From assembly GCF_007859715.1 (NCBI RefSeq), contig NZ_SJPG01000001.1, positions 4,304,728-4,368,727 on the forward strand: a DNA stretch of 64,000 bases. The letters run 5' to 3'. Source of the DNA: Rubinisphaera italica (lineage in GTDB: Bacteria; Planctomycetota; Planctomycetia; Planctomycetales; Planctomycetaceae). Positions 9,753 through 18,834 of the stretch are shown here, piece after piece. A program made the position numbers and the translations under genes. The notes beneath the pieces are model-generated. The model saw nothing but the letters and a program-made list of their open reading frames with translations, searched no databases and was not told the origin of the DNA. The first letter of the stretch is position 1; each line of letters starts with the position of its first letter.

Positions 9753-9901
9753 AACGTAGGTTGCTTAACTGTCGAACATAGTCTCTCCCGGAAGAAACCC
9801 CCGCCATTTGGTGGATTTACTGGAGTTTGTTACAGTTCTGACATAAGTTATCAAGGAAAACCACACCTTCTGCTCAGTCTCTCTGCATCAAGACATTCTG
9901 C

Positions 9902-10615
9902 ATGGACGATCAATTCTGGTATTTCAAACGTTGTGAGTTGTTCGAGCAACTTAGCGATGAGCAAATCCGCAAGCTGGAAGTGCAGAGCAAAACCAAAACA
10001 TTCGATCGGAAATCTCTGGTCTATTTACCTGATGATGCCACCGATTCTGTACTACTTGTGGTGAGTGGTCGTGTGCGGATTTATCACATCACCCCCGAAG
10101 GTAAAGAGGCGTTGCTGGCATTTATCGATCCCGGCGAACTGTTTGGCGAATTGACAGTCATCGGCCAGAGTGAACGGGAAGAATTTGCGGAAACGATGGA
10201 GAAATCGCAGATTGTTTCCATTCGGGCGGAGGCGATTCGGGAACTAATGGCCGAGCAGACCGATGTCACACTGGGACTGACAAAACTGATCGGATTGCGT
10301 CGGCAGAAATTCGAACGACGCCTCAAATCGCTGATGTTTCAGCCGAATCGAGATCGCTTGATTCACCTGCTCCTCGAACTGGCAGAGCGTTATGCAGTGA
10401 AGCATCCAGAAGGCATCGCATTACGAATTCGCCTCTCCCATCAGGAGATGGCAAATCTGATTGGCAGCACCCGCGAAACGGTAACAGTAGTTCTTGGGGA
10501 ACTTCAATTAGAAAAACTGGTTGCCATTCACAGAAGACAGGTCATCCTCAAAAACATCAAGGCGCTAGCCGAGGCGATTAACACGAAACCTCCTGATCTG
10601 GGATTTCTAACTTAA
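9902..10615 (+). CDS. Crp/Fnr-family transcriptional regulator
   Basis: 237 residues. The N-terminal cyclic-nucleotide-binding-like beta-barrel (about 8-125) includes YHITPEGKEALLAFIDPGELFGELTVIG. The C-terminal winged helix (about 155-220) has the Crp recognition region RLSHQEMANLIGSTRETVTVVLGELQLEKLV. It lacks the N-terminal Cys cluster of Fnr and the full Crp phosphate-binding RxxxS (the site reads LTVIGQSEREEFAE), so the effector is unclear. The next gene, 114 nt downstream on the same strand, encodes a small membrane zinc-finger protein that may be its partner or target. Confidence 0.88.
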   Translation: MDDQFWYFKRCELFEQLSDEQIRKLEVQSKTKTFDRKSLVYLPDDATDSVLLVVSGRVRIYHITPEGKEALLAFIDPGELFGELTVIGQSEREEFAETMEKSQIVSIRAEAIRELMAEQTDVTLGLTKLIGLRRQKFERRLKSLMFQPNRDRLIHLLLELAERYAVKHPEGIALRIRLSHQEMANLIGSTRETVTVVLGELQLEKLVAIHRRQVILKNIKALAEAINTKPPDLGFLT

Positions 10616-10729
10616 CGAGTTGAAGAAATTTTTCCTTTATTTTTCCTAATTGTGAATTAGTTCACAAAGTCTAAGCCCACCGAATGACAATATACTGAAT
10701 AAGGGCGTTTGTAAGAGGGGGAATTCAGT

Positions 10730-11134
10730 ATGACATATAATGAAAAACATGATGATTGGACCGAATGCCAGGGAGGAGAAATTGCGGGTCTGGCAAAGAG
10801 TCTGCTTCAAAAACGGGAATTTGTAAATTCCCGTCGCCGCATCATGAAAACTTCAATAACGGCTGCGATGCTCGTTATTGGTGTGGGACTGGGCATGGTC
10901 ATTATGCAACTCCCAACCAACCATCCAGATGGTTTAGCCTGTGCCGAAGTTGCTGACTATTCCGAAGACTATTTTGCTCATCAGCTTAAACCTGAAATAG
11001 TCGATCGTATTGAAATGCATCTGGATCATTGCAAGCGCTGTCGCGATCATTATGCCGAATATCAGGAAGACCATTCCACGCAACATTCGAGGTACACGAA
11101 GACAAATCTATTTCCTGTTTTAGCCCTTTGGTAA
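10730..11134 (+). CDS. Small membrane protein with C-terminal zf-HC2-like zinc finger
   Basis: 134 residues preceded by a strong ribosome site (gaggggg). A single membrane segment (about 42-60) follows a basic stretch (NSRRRIMK). A C-x(25)-H-x(3)-C-x(2)-C pattern follows at C71, H97, C101 and C104 (LACAEVADYSEDYFAHQLKP then HLDHCKRC), an excellent match to the zf-HC2/anti-sigma zinc-binding module. In classical anti-sigma factors the finger precedes the membrane span; here it follows it, and the positive-inside rule places the finger outside the membrane. No ECF sigma gene is adjacent. Not a recognised named protein; role unknown, perhaps signalling linked to the Crp-type gene upstream. Confidence 0.65.
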   Translation: MTYNEKHDDWTECQGGEIAGLAKSLLQKREFVNSRRRIMKTSITAAMLVIGVGLGMVIMQLPTNHPDGLACAEVADYSEDYFAHQLKPEIVDRIEMHLDHCKRCRDHYAEYQEDHSTQHSRYTKTNLFPVLALW

Positions 11135-11193
11135 CAAGCCCGCTCGAGTTCTCGCAGATGTTTCGGGAGCGAGATTCCTACGATCGGACTCTA

Positions 11194-13179
11194 TTATTCA
11201 ATGATCACATTGCACTCCGGCAGACTCTTCAAAAATACCTTCCCGTAACTCTTGGTTTGAATACGGGGATCGAGAATCACGACCTGCCCGGTATCTGTTT
11301 TCGAGCGGATCAAACGCCCGAAACCCTGCTTGAGTTTGATGGCAGCCTCGGGAACCTGATATTCGTTGAACGGATTGCCGCCCCGCCGCTTGATTCTCTC
11401 GACACGAGCTTCAAGCAGTGGATGATCGGGCACGCTGAATGGCAATCGCGTGATGATCACATTCTGCAATGCATCCCCCGGCACATCGACTCCCTGCCAG
11501 AAACTGTCAGAACCAAACAGCACCCCGGCTGAGTCTTTACGAAATCGCTCCAGTAAGAGCGAGCGAGGCATGTCGTTTCCCTGACAATACAGCGTCAAGC
11601 CATTTTCGCGACACCACCCCGAAAGCTGACGCGCACACTCGTTGAGCATCCAGTAACTCGTGAACAGCACAAACGCCCGGCCCTTCGTCTGCAGCAGATA
11701 TTTCTTCAACCGCTCAACGACAGCCGCTTCATACGCTTTAGATTCCTGACTCGGATCCGGCATGTTCTTACACAGAATCAGCTTCATCTGCTTGCGATAA
11801 TCGAACGGACTGCCAACCTGCAGTTCATCGCCGCTGGTCAATCCAATGCGATCTTTCACAAAACGAAACGACTGGCCGCCTATCGCCATTGTCGCCGAGG
11901 TTAAGATGGCTGAGGGGATTTTGTTGAACAGTTCATCCCGTAGCACATCCCCAATTTCGACTGGAGCAGAGATCAGTTTGATACGCATCTGACGCCCACG
12001 TATCACTTCGCCCCAGTAAACGGCATCGCCCGAGAGTTGTTCCATCCAGTTGCGGATCGAATTCGAAATCGAAAAGACGCGATCGGCAGCCGCATTGAGC
12101 TCAATCCGCTCGGCTTCATTCTCCAGATCTTCCGCAAATTCACAGATCGCACTTCCGAGTTGATTCAACTCAGCAGACAACCCATTACTGATCGGAACCT
12201 CTCCACGAACCCGCCCATTCTTTCCGGCATGTTGACTGAGCCAGTGCTCAACAGACGCGAAAAACTCATCGGCAATCATGTACAGTCGACCGACCTGCTG
12301 CTGGGCTTTGACCATATTATGATGCACCAGCAGACCTTTTTGAGCCCGATCGTTATAAAGTTTCGTCAGCAGATAATGCAGCTGAGAATTCGAGACGGCA
12401 TCCCCCAAATGATCCGACGCGACCGCTTCGAGCGTGTGCGCTTCATCAAAAATAACGGCTTCATAATCGGGCAGGATCGAGGCTCCATCACGCCTCAAAG
12501 CCAGATCAGAGAAAAACAGGGCATGATTGACGACCAGCAAATCCGCATTCCAGATTCGCCGCCGCGCCTTGTAATACAGGCAATCGTCATAAGTTGGACA
12601 TTTACGTCCAAGACAATTTCCATGTTCACTGCGAGCTTCTTCCCACACAGATGGCAACGGTCGAAATCCTAAATCCCCGAGACTGCCATCGTTTGTTTTT
12701 TTCGACCATTCCGAAAGTGTGCGTAACTGCTGAAGTTCCTCTTCTTTGGGAAAGAGCGAAACTGTTTTTTGAACTGCCCCCTGCAAGCGACGCAGGCTCA
12801 CATAATTCGAGCGTCCCTTCACCAGCACCGCTGAGAATTCGAGCGGCAAAACGGCATTCAGGAACGGGATATCTTTTTGAATCAGCTGTTCCTGCAGGCT
12901 GATCGTATGAGTCGAAACAATGACTCGCTTTTTTTCTTTGCCTTTTTCCTGGGACTTATTGTTGAGGACCGAGAGAATGGCCGGGACGAGATACGCAAAA
13001 CTTTTGCCCGTTCCGGTTCCGGCTTCTGCAACCAGGTGCGATTTTGTCGCAATCGCCTTTTCAACAGCCTGTGCCATCTCCAGTTGCTGTTCGCGGAACT
13101 CATAATTCTTGAGCCGCGCAGCAATTCTCCCCTTGGGACCGAGGATTTGTTCAGCAGTGATTTTCTGATTTTCTGTCAT
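11194..13179 (-). CDS. dinG: DinG/XPD-family ATP-dependent DNA helicase
   Basis: 661-residue superfamily-2 helicase acting on DNA repair or replication intermediates. Walker [11 protein letters not shown] (51-60), motif Ia [15 protein letters not shown] box DEAH (245-248), and late motifs [19 protein letters not shown] and QGFGRLIRS are present. The iron-sulfur domain has Cys189, Cys194 and Cys200 ([13 protein letters not shown]). The usual first cluster Cys, found in KGRxNYxC in E. coli DinG, reads KGRSNYVS here (Ser128), so the cluster may be altered or absent. Stand-alone gene, convergent with the zinc-finger gene. Confidence 0.88.
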   Translation of the reverse strand: MTENQKITAEQILGPKGRIAARLKNYEFREQQLEMAQAVEKAIATKSHLVAEAGTGTGKSFAYLVPAILSVLNNKSQEKGKEKKRVIVSTHTISLQEQLIQKDIPFLNAVLPLEFSAVLVKGRSNYVSLRRLQGAVQKTVSLFPKEEELQQLRTLSEWSKKTNDGSLGDLGFRPLPSVWEEARSEHGNCLGRKCPTYDDCLYYKARRRIWNADLLVVNHALFFSDLALRRDGASILPDYEAVIFDEAHTLEAVASDHLGDAVSNSQLHYLLTKLYNDRAQKGLLVHHNMVKAQQQVGRLYMIADEFFASVEHWLSQHAGKNGRVRGEVPISNGLSAELNQLGSAICEFAEDLENEAERIELNAAADRVFSISNSIRNWMEQLSGDAVYWGEVIRGRQMRIKLISAPVEIGDVLRDELFNKIPSAILTSATMAIGGQSFRFVKDRIGLTSGDELQVGSPFDYRKQMKLILCKNMPDPSQESKAYEAAVVERLKKYLLQTKGRAFVLFTSYWMLNECARQLSGWCRENGLTLYCQGNDMPRSLLLERFRKDSAGVLFGSDSFWQGVDVPGDALQNVIITRLPFSVPDHPLLEARVERIKRRGGNPFNEYQVPEAAIKLKQGFGRLIRSKTDTGQVVILDPRIQTKSYGKVFLKSLPECNVIIE

Positions 13180-13298
13180 ACTGATGCTATGATAACAACC
13201 CCGAACATTCCTCGCCGCTGAATTGTCGTCTACGATAGGCGAGGATTTCGGATTTGAATCTGTTAATGCAATGCAGATGAGATATCATAGATTAAGCC

Positions 13299-13324
13299 GT
13301 AGGTCAGGCTGTGCCAGACCTGCA
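13299..13324. repeat. Short palindrome between dinG and trpB
   Basis: gtaggtcaggctgtgccaga then cctgca: an imperfect inverted repeat of AGGTC-GGC with GCC-GACCT. It resembles common dispersed intergenic palindromes but only one copy is seen here. Confidence 0.4.
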
Positions 13325-13427
13325 TCACAAACTAATTAATCAGGGGTGGCGGGGGCTCTCTCAAAGATAGGCCCCCGAATATAAAAACCTGCCATCCTCG
13401 ACTCATAAAGAACCCAGGATTAGTCGT

Positions 13428-14660
13428 ATGTCAGAAGCTACGAAAACCGCACCATTGGGACCGGCCACAAAACAGGTTCCCGATCAACTTGGTCGTTTTG
13501 GTCCTTATGGGCGTCGATTCGTCCCGGAAACCTTAATGTACGCTCTCGATGAACTCGATGCCGCCTACGAATCGGCTCGAAAAGATCCCGAATTTCAGGC
13601 CGAGCTGGACATGCTGCTCAAAACGTATGTCGGACGCCCGAACCCCCTCTATTTCGCAGAACGGCTGACTGAACATTGTGGAGGAGCGAAAATCTACCTG
13701 AAACGGGAAGACCTCAATCATACCGGCGCCCATAAAATCAATAACACGATGGGTCAGGCTCTCTTAACGAAACGCATGGGAAAACCCCGCGTGATTGCAG
13801 AAACCGGAGCCGGTCAACACGGCGTCGCTTCGGCTACTGCCTGCGCCCGGTTCGGACTTCCCTGTGTCGTTTACATGGGTGAAGAAGATATTCGTCGGCA
13901 GAAGCTGAATGTTTTCAAAATGAAGGCGATGGGAGCGGAAGTTCGAGCGGTCACTTCAGGTTCGCGAACATTGCGGGATGCCGTTAACGAAGCGATGCGG
14001 GACTGGATGGGAAGTGTTTCCGATACGCATTACATTCTAGGCTCGGTTGTTGGACCGCATCCGTTTCCCAAAATTGTCCGTGATTTTCAGTCCGTTATTG
14101 GTAATGAGTCTCGGGCTCAATGCCTCGAAATGACAGGCAAACTTCCCGATGAAGTTATCGCCTGCGTCGGTGGCGGTTCGAATGCAGCCGGGATGTTTTA
14201 TCCCTTTATCGAAGATGATACCGTCACATTGACGGGCATAGAGGCCGGCGGCTTGGGACCGGAACCGGGCAAACATGCCAGCCCGCTCACCTACGGTCAA
14301 CCTGGCATTCTCCACGGCTCTTACAGCTACGTCATGCAGGATGACGACGGTCAGACACTCGATGTCCACTCCATTTCCGCCGGTCTCGATTATCCCGGCG
14401 TCGGTCCCGAACACAGTTACTGGAAAGATACTGGCCGTGTCGATTATACGTCGATTAGAGACGATGAAGCACTCGATGCATTTCAGAAAACAGCTATGCT
14501 CGAAGGGATTCTGCCAGCCGTCGAAACGTCACATGCTCTGGCTTACGCCCTGAAAACCGCTGGTCAGCGCAGTCCAGATGACGTGATGGTCATCTGCCTC
14601 TCCGGTCGCGGCGATAAAGACGTCAATGAAGTCGCCCGCCTACTGGGCCAGGAGATTTAA
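13428..14660 (+). CDS. trpB: Tryptophan synthase beta chain
   Basis: 410 residues. Condenses indole with serine to make tryptophan, using PLP. Shows [17 protein letters not shown] near the N-terminus, PLP lysine 103 in [10 protein letters not shown], the [11 protein letters not shown] loop, the [10 protein letters not shown] phosphate-binding loop, and the C-terminal CLSGRGDKD motif. Standard TrpB1 length. trpA, normally adjacent, is not in this window; the gene is alone between dinG and tRNA-His. Confidence 0.96.
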   Translation: MSEATKTAPLGPATKQVPDQLGRFGPYGRRFVPETLMYALDELDAAYESARKDPEFQAELDMLLKTYVGRPNPLYFAERLTEHCGGAKIYLKREDLNHTGAHKINNTMGQALLTKRMGKPRVIAETGAGQHGVASATACARFGLPCVVYMGEEDIRRQKLNVFKMKAMGAEVRAVTSGSRTLRDAVNEAMRDWMGSVSDTHYILGSVVGPHPFPKIVRDFQSVIGNESRAQCLEMTGKLPDEVIACVGGGSNAAGMFYPFIEDDTVTLTGIEAGGLGPEPGKHASPLTYGQPGILHGSYSYVMQDDDGQTLDVHSISAGLDYPGVGPEHSYWKDTGRVDYTSIRDDEALDAFQKTAMLEGILPAVETSHALAYALKTAGQRSPDDVMVICLSGRGDKDVNEVARLLGQEI

Positions 14661-14739
14661 ATCGTCTGGTACCACGGCTCATAGAGCCTTGGCACTTCGT
14701 ATGATCACTTCACATAGAATAAATCCGCGCATAAAAAAG

Positions 14740-14816
<77 letters not shown>

Positions 14817-15034
14817 CTTGTTTTGTCTGCCAGTCTGTCCAGTTCGCACTGGTGGCGGACAAGCGATACATTACCCGAGAAACTTCTCGGTTTCAAGTGA
14901 TGGAATCGAATGCGACTGCCTGTTTTTCGTGGTTTGATCGCACAATCCATACGACACGGATTTTTACGGAATGTTCACTGACTGACGGTGGGAAAACCAT
15001 GAGGCTGAGAAATATGATGAAACAGGTGTAACTG

Positions 15035-15703
15035 ATGACCGATAAGAATCTGTTGCATTATCTGCAGCAATTTCTCACTCCGGAACGGCTCGAACGTTTT
15101 GAAGAAGTCCTGAATTTTCGTACGAAACACATTACGGTTGTCTTGGAAAATTTCTTCAAGCCGCACAATGCCAGTGCCGTTCTTCGCAGCTGCGACTGCT
15201 TCGGTATCCAGGAGATGCAGCGGATTGATCGCGATCATGTCCACAAAATCAATCGGGACATTACACGCGGCGCTCAAAAATGGGTCACGACGAAACTCTG
15301 GCAGAATCCCGAAACCTGCACAAAAGACTGCCTGCAGTCTTTGAAAGAACGAAATTATCGCCTGATCGCAACTTCTCCAGAACCAACGGCCACCTCGCTG
15401 TTTGATCTCGACTTAACCGAACCGGTCGCCATTATGTTCGGGCGGGAGAAAACCGGTTTATCAGAGGAAGCGATGAACGCAGCTGACGAATGTGTGACAA
15501 TTCCCATGTTCGGCTTCACAGAAAGCTATAACGTATCGGTCTCGGTCGCGTTATGCCTGAACGAACTGGTGCACCGTCTGCATAATTCCGATCGGGACTG
15601 GCATTTGACCGAGGCAGAAAAAGACGAAATCCGCCTGGCCTGGGTGAAACGCTGTCTGCCGAATATTCATACTCTGGAGAAGCACTATCGACGGACGCAG
15701 TAA
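15035..15703 (+). CDS. trmH: tRNA (guanosine(18)-2'-O)-methyltransferase TrmH
   Basis: 222-residue SPOUT enzyme that methylates the ribose of G18 in the tRNA D-loop using SAM. N-terminal helices with RLERFEEVLNFRTKHITVVLEN. Knot motifs: motif 1 HNASAVLRSCDCFGIQEM, motif 2 IMFGREKTGLSEEAM, motif 3 IPMFGFTESYNVSVSVAL. Length close to E. coli TrmH. It lies 220 nt from the oppositely oriented tRNA-His gene. Confidence 0.92.
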   Translation: MTDKNLLHYLQQFLTPERLERFEEVLNFRTKHITVVLENFFKPHNASAVLRSCDCFGIQEMQRIDRDHVHKINRDITRGAQKWVTTKLWQNPETCTKDCLQSLKERNYRLIATSPEPTATSLFDLDLTEPVAIMFGREKTGLSEEAMNAADECVTIPMFGFTESYNVSVSVALCLNELVHRLHNSDRDWHLTEAEKDEIRLAWVKRCLPNIHTLEKHYRRTQ

Positions 15704-15721
15704 GTTCGCATTTGCTCGATT

Positions 15722-15745
15722 TACAAGCACGAGGCGCAAGTGACT
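15722..15745. repeat. Half-copy of the AAGCACGAAGCGCAAGCGAGTG repeat
   Basis: tacaagcacgaggcgcaagt then gact, immediately after trmH. It matches the left arm of the full palindromic copies at 39727-39797 and 43142-43213; no inverted second arm is visible here. Confidence 0.6.
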
Positions 15746-15862
15746 CTGTTTTCATGACTTGATACACATATGGACGTTTCTTTCGCGAAATGTAAGAATA
15801 CTCCACTTCAATACTGAAACCGCCCCACCTTAACATCGAGTCCAAGTTGGATGTAAAAAACA

Positions 15863-16381
15863 ATGAACAATCCGACTGTTAATAAAATTTATCTCAACAC
15901 TCCAGACACGCTATCATCACACGCTTTTGGAGTTTTAACTCGGAAATTATCAGAACTTGAATTCAGTGATTATCAATTATATTCATTGAGTTATAATGCC
16001 GATGTATCAAACTCCAGCGGTGAAAAAACATGTATTTCTTTAGTATGGGAAACCGAACATGCTAATACAAGATTTAAAGCGAGTACTCTGGATGGAGTAT
16101 TAAACACTGCAGAAAGAGTTTACCAAAACATTCAAGAATTTGAGACGATAGACTTCCTGGAAAGATACTTTGTTGATGTAGAAGAACTGGCTGCAAGAAA
16201 CGGATTTGACAGTGAGGAATGCGATGAAGAAGAAATATATCAAGGATGGGTTTTGAATCGCGCCATATTTTTTGAAAAGTTTTTTCGGTTGTGTTATTTC
16301 GGAAATCATTTGTTTTCTTATGATTTAATCTTGGAAATCGATTATTCATGGAACCTCACAGGGATTCAGTTTGACGGATAG
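15863..16381 (+). CDS. Hypothetical protein, AT-rich orphan
   Basis: 172 residues, acidic and aromatic-rich, with no signal peptide, membrane span or motif I recognise. Its codons are visibly richer in A/T than those of its neighbours (many AAT, TTA, GAA, ATA), and it sits between a half-repeat and the terminator of the sigma-factor gene. These suggest a recently acquired or loosely constrained gene. An acidic alpha/beta composition of this size is reminiscent of immunity-type or phage-derived proteins, but that is only an impression. Confidence 0.55.
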   Translation: MNNPTVNKIYLNTPDTLSSHAFGVLTRKLSELEFSDYQLYSLSYNADVSNSSGEKTCISLVWETEHANTRFKASTLDGVLNTAERVYQNIQEFETIDFLERYFVDVEELAARNGFDSEECDEEEIYQGWVLNRAIFFEKFFRLCYFGNHLFSYDLILEIDYSWNLTGIQFDG

Positions 16382-16430
16382 GCAAGTAGTAAAAACGCAA
16401 CTTCAAAACTGACGCTTTGGGTTTAAAGAG

Positions 16431-16468
16431 AAAAAAAAGATCCACGAACAAAAGTGCTCGTGGATCTT
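16431..16468 (-). terminator. Rho-independent terminator of the sigma-factor gene
   Basis: An 11-bp perfect stem (aagatccacga 16437-16447 with tcgtggatctt 16458-16468), 10-nt loop, and on the reverse strand a run of T from 16438 down to 16431. It lies about 175 nt past the stop of the sigma-factor gene on the strand of that gene. Confidence 0.85.
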
Positions 16469-16642
16469 GCAGGACGGAACGAAGGACGTTCCGATTCAGT
16501 ATTTTCGCATTCTGCCGGAGCAAACAAATCTTGCGACTTCATCTCCAAGTCATTGGTTAATCATTTTCAGGATAAACTAGTCAAGCACGATAACGGAGTG
16601 CGTAACAGTTATCCGACGCCCAGATCAAAGCCCTGAAAGGGC

Positions 16643-18307
16643 TTAGAAGCCTGGGATGTCGATTTTTTCTTCGATGGCGATTTTCTTGAGTTTGGAAATC
16701 GCTCTCGATTCGATTTGTCGAATTCGTTCTTTGGTCACGCCGAAACGTTGGCCGACCTGTTCCAGGGTTTCGGATTCCGTTCCTTTGTTCAACCCGAAGC
16801 GGAAGAGAATAATATCCCGTTCGCGGTGATCGAGTTGTTCGAGGATATTCATAATCGCCGAGTGCTGATGTTTCTGTGCCAGCTCCTGCTGGAACGGATT
16901 GTCGCGCTGATCGGTCGATTGTGAAAACAGATCGTCGTGACCGGTCCGATAACGATCCATCTGCTTCATTTCGGTCGGAATCGAACGGGCGTAGTTTTTC
17001 ATTATCGCCCAGGTGGAATAAGTGGAGAACTTATTTCCCTGAGAGTAATCGAACTTTTCGATCGCTCGAATCAACGACATATTCCCGTCCGAAACCATTT
17101 CGAAGAAGTTCGATTGCGGTTTGACGTGCCGTTTGGCGATGGAAACAACCAGCCGCAAGTTACTGCGAATCAGGAAGTTTTTCACGACAACCGCTTCACG
17201 AATCTGTTCTTCGATGTCACTCATCAATCGGGCAGAAGGTTTTGCAGGATCGATTTTTTCCCGCATCTGTCCCGCTTTGAATTTGAGGTAATTCATTTTG
17301 CGGAAGTAGTATCCTTCTTCTTCCCGAGTCAACAACGGCAATTCGTACAGACTGGCCAGATAGGCGGGCAGCCCGGGCGGAATTTTTGGTTTCGACTCTT
17401 TGCGTTCTACTTCGGGGGGATCGCCGAGAATCACTTTCTCTGCGCCCCGTTTGTGGAACTCTTCGCTGTCGATGAAATCGAGATTGACCTCCAATATTCG
17501 GTCTGCTCTCACTTCATTGATAATGCGATGAATACTCGAACGCGTGCGACAGAATTGTCTGGCCAGATCTTCAACGGAAGTTCCCCGTTGATGTTTGTGC
17601 CAGATTTCCCGTTTTGTTTCGTCCGTTAATGGACCGCGGGCATGCGGGAAGATGGCTGATTGCGGATAATCGCGATCGTGATTCTTCAACGTATAACGGA
17701 CTGTCTCGACGGACCGGCCCGTTTTCCGGGCCAGCCGTTTGCTGATTTCAGACAGGCACGCGCCATGAGCGGCCAGTTTCCGGGCACGATCGATAATTTC
17801 GAGCCTTTCCTGGGCTGTCAATTGAGTGAAACGTGAACTGCGACGGATCTCGGCTGCATTGGCTTTAATAAATCGGTCAACGTTCGACTTCAAAAAGACG
17901 ACTCGTTTGCGAGCGCCCATTTTAATCTTACGTCCCACCAGTCCCCGCTGTCGCCAGCGATCAACTGTTTTCGTGGAAACGTGAAATCGTTCACTCAGGT
18001 CGTCAACCGTCATCACATCTTCCTGGACATCATCGATTTGCATATCGATACTGTCCGAAAGATCTTCGACGAAGCGACATAAATCGTGCTGAACATCTTT
18101 GCCATCGATTTTCAGATCGGGATATAGACTCGACTGATAATCGGTAATCCGCTGACAAAGTTCAGGATATTCGTAATCTCGTTCCAGATCCAATTCCGCC
18201 AGAAGTTTCTCAGCTCGCTGGATCTGCTCCAAACGAACCTTCTTAGGGGCATATCGGACCTGCTGGTCTTTCAGTTGCTTTATCACTGGATTTGCATAAG
18301 TCGCCAT
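16643..18307 (-). CDS. Sigma-70 family RNA polymerase sigma factor with three N-terminal helix-turn-helix modules
   Basis: 554 residues, ATG preceded by ggagag. The C-terminal half is a sigma-70 core: region 1.2 (about 313-345, [19 protein letters not shown]), region 2 (376-447, [12 protein letters not shown]...[35 protein letters not shown]) and region 4 (485-545, [10 protein letters not shown]...[26 protein letters not shown]). Only about 40 residues separate regions 2.4 and 4, so region 3 appears absent. The N-terminal half holds a MerR/excisionase-like HTH (98-147, [24 protein letters not shown]), a second HTH (163-208) and a third (227-268, [20 protein letters not shown]). It probably directs polymerase to a special promoter class. 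The AT-rich 527-nt upstream gap suggests complex regulation. Confidence 0.9.
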   Translation of the reverse strand: MATYANPVIKQLKDQQVRYAPKKVRLEQIQRAEKLLAELDLERDYEYPELCQRITDYQSSLYPDLKIDGKDVQHDLCRFVEDLSDSIDMQIDDVQEDVMTVDDLSERFHVSTKTVDRWRQRGLVGRKIKMGARKRVVFLKSNVDRFIKANAAEIRRSSRFTQLTAQERLEIIDRARKLAAHGACLSEISKRLARKTGRSVETVRYTLKNHDRDYPQSAIFPHARGPLTDETKREIWHKHQRGTSVEDLARQFCRTRSSIHRIINEVRADRILEVNLDFIDSEEFHKRGAEKVILGDPPEVERKESKPKIPPGLPAYLASLYELPLLTREEEGYYFRKMNYLKFKAGQMREKIDPAKPSARLMSDIEEQIREAVVVKNFLIRSNLRLVVSIAKRHVKPQSNFFEMVSDGNMSLIRAIEKFDYSQGNKFSTYSTWAIMKNYARSIPTEMKQMDRYRTGHDDLFSQSTDQRDNPFQQELAQKHQHSAIMNILEQLDHRERDIILFRFGLNKGTESETLEQVGQRFGVTKERIRQIESRAISKLKKIAIEEKIDIPGF

Positions 18308-18834
18308 AATAACTCTCCTTCCGAATCGTCTTCTTCGTGAAAACTTCTCGTAAGAGACCTCCGGACATCGTGACCGGCGATTTTCCTAAAAAATCAAAAT
18401 TGCTTTAACACATCCCTACTACGCTATTATGACGACACATGGTTGAAAAAAGTTCGCATACGAAGCATTTTTTTTGAAAATTGATTCAAAAAGTCCCTGC
18501 GCAATAATTCATTTCACCGTAAGGCATTGCCTCACAGTAGTTTGTGAATTCAGAAGGCTTTACAAATGGATTTGGGAATTTACTGAATCCTCTCAACATA
18601 ATTATTCAACGAGAGTCATTCAGTACAGATAGAGCATGTGAGAGTCAAAAAATTTGTTTTCATTTCCTCTTAAACGTAGTATCTCTCTAAAGGGTTCTGC
18701 AAAAAACTGGGGTTTGCAAAATTTGCCAAAAATGGTATTTCTGCAAAATATGGCTCAAGATCTTACGTCACATTCAGGATGAAAGTGTGGCGTCATCGCA
18801 GTAAGTTATTGATATCACTGGGGAAGGGAATCCC
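18308..18834. other. AT-rich divergent intergenic region
   Basis: 527 bases between the sigma-factor gene (reverse) and the DUF11 gene (forward). No open frame of note. It must hold the promoters of both; AT content is clearly above the flanking genes. No confident operator or RNA was recognised. Confidence 0.5.
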
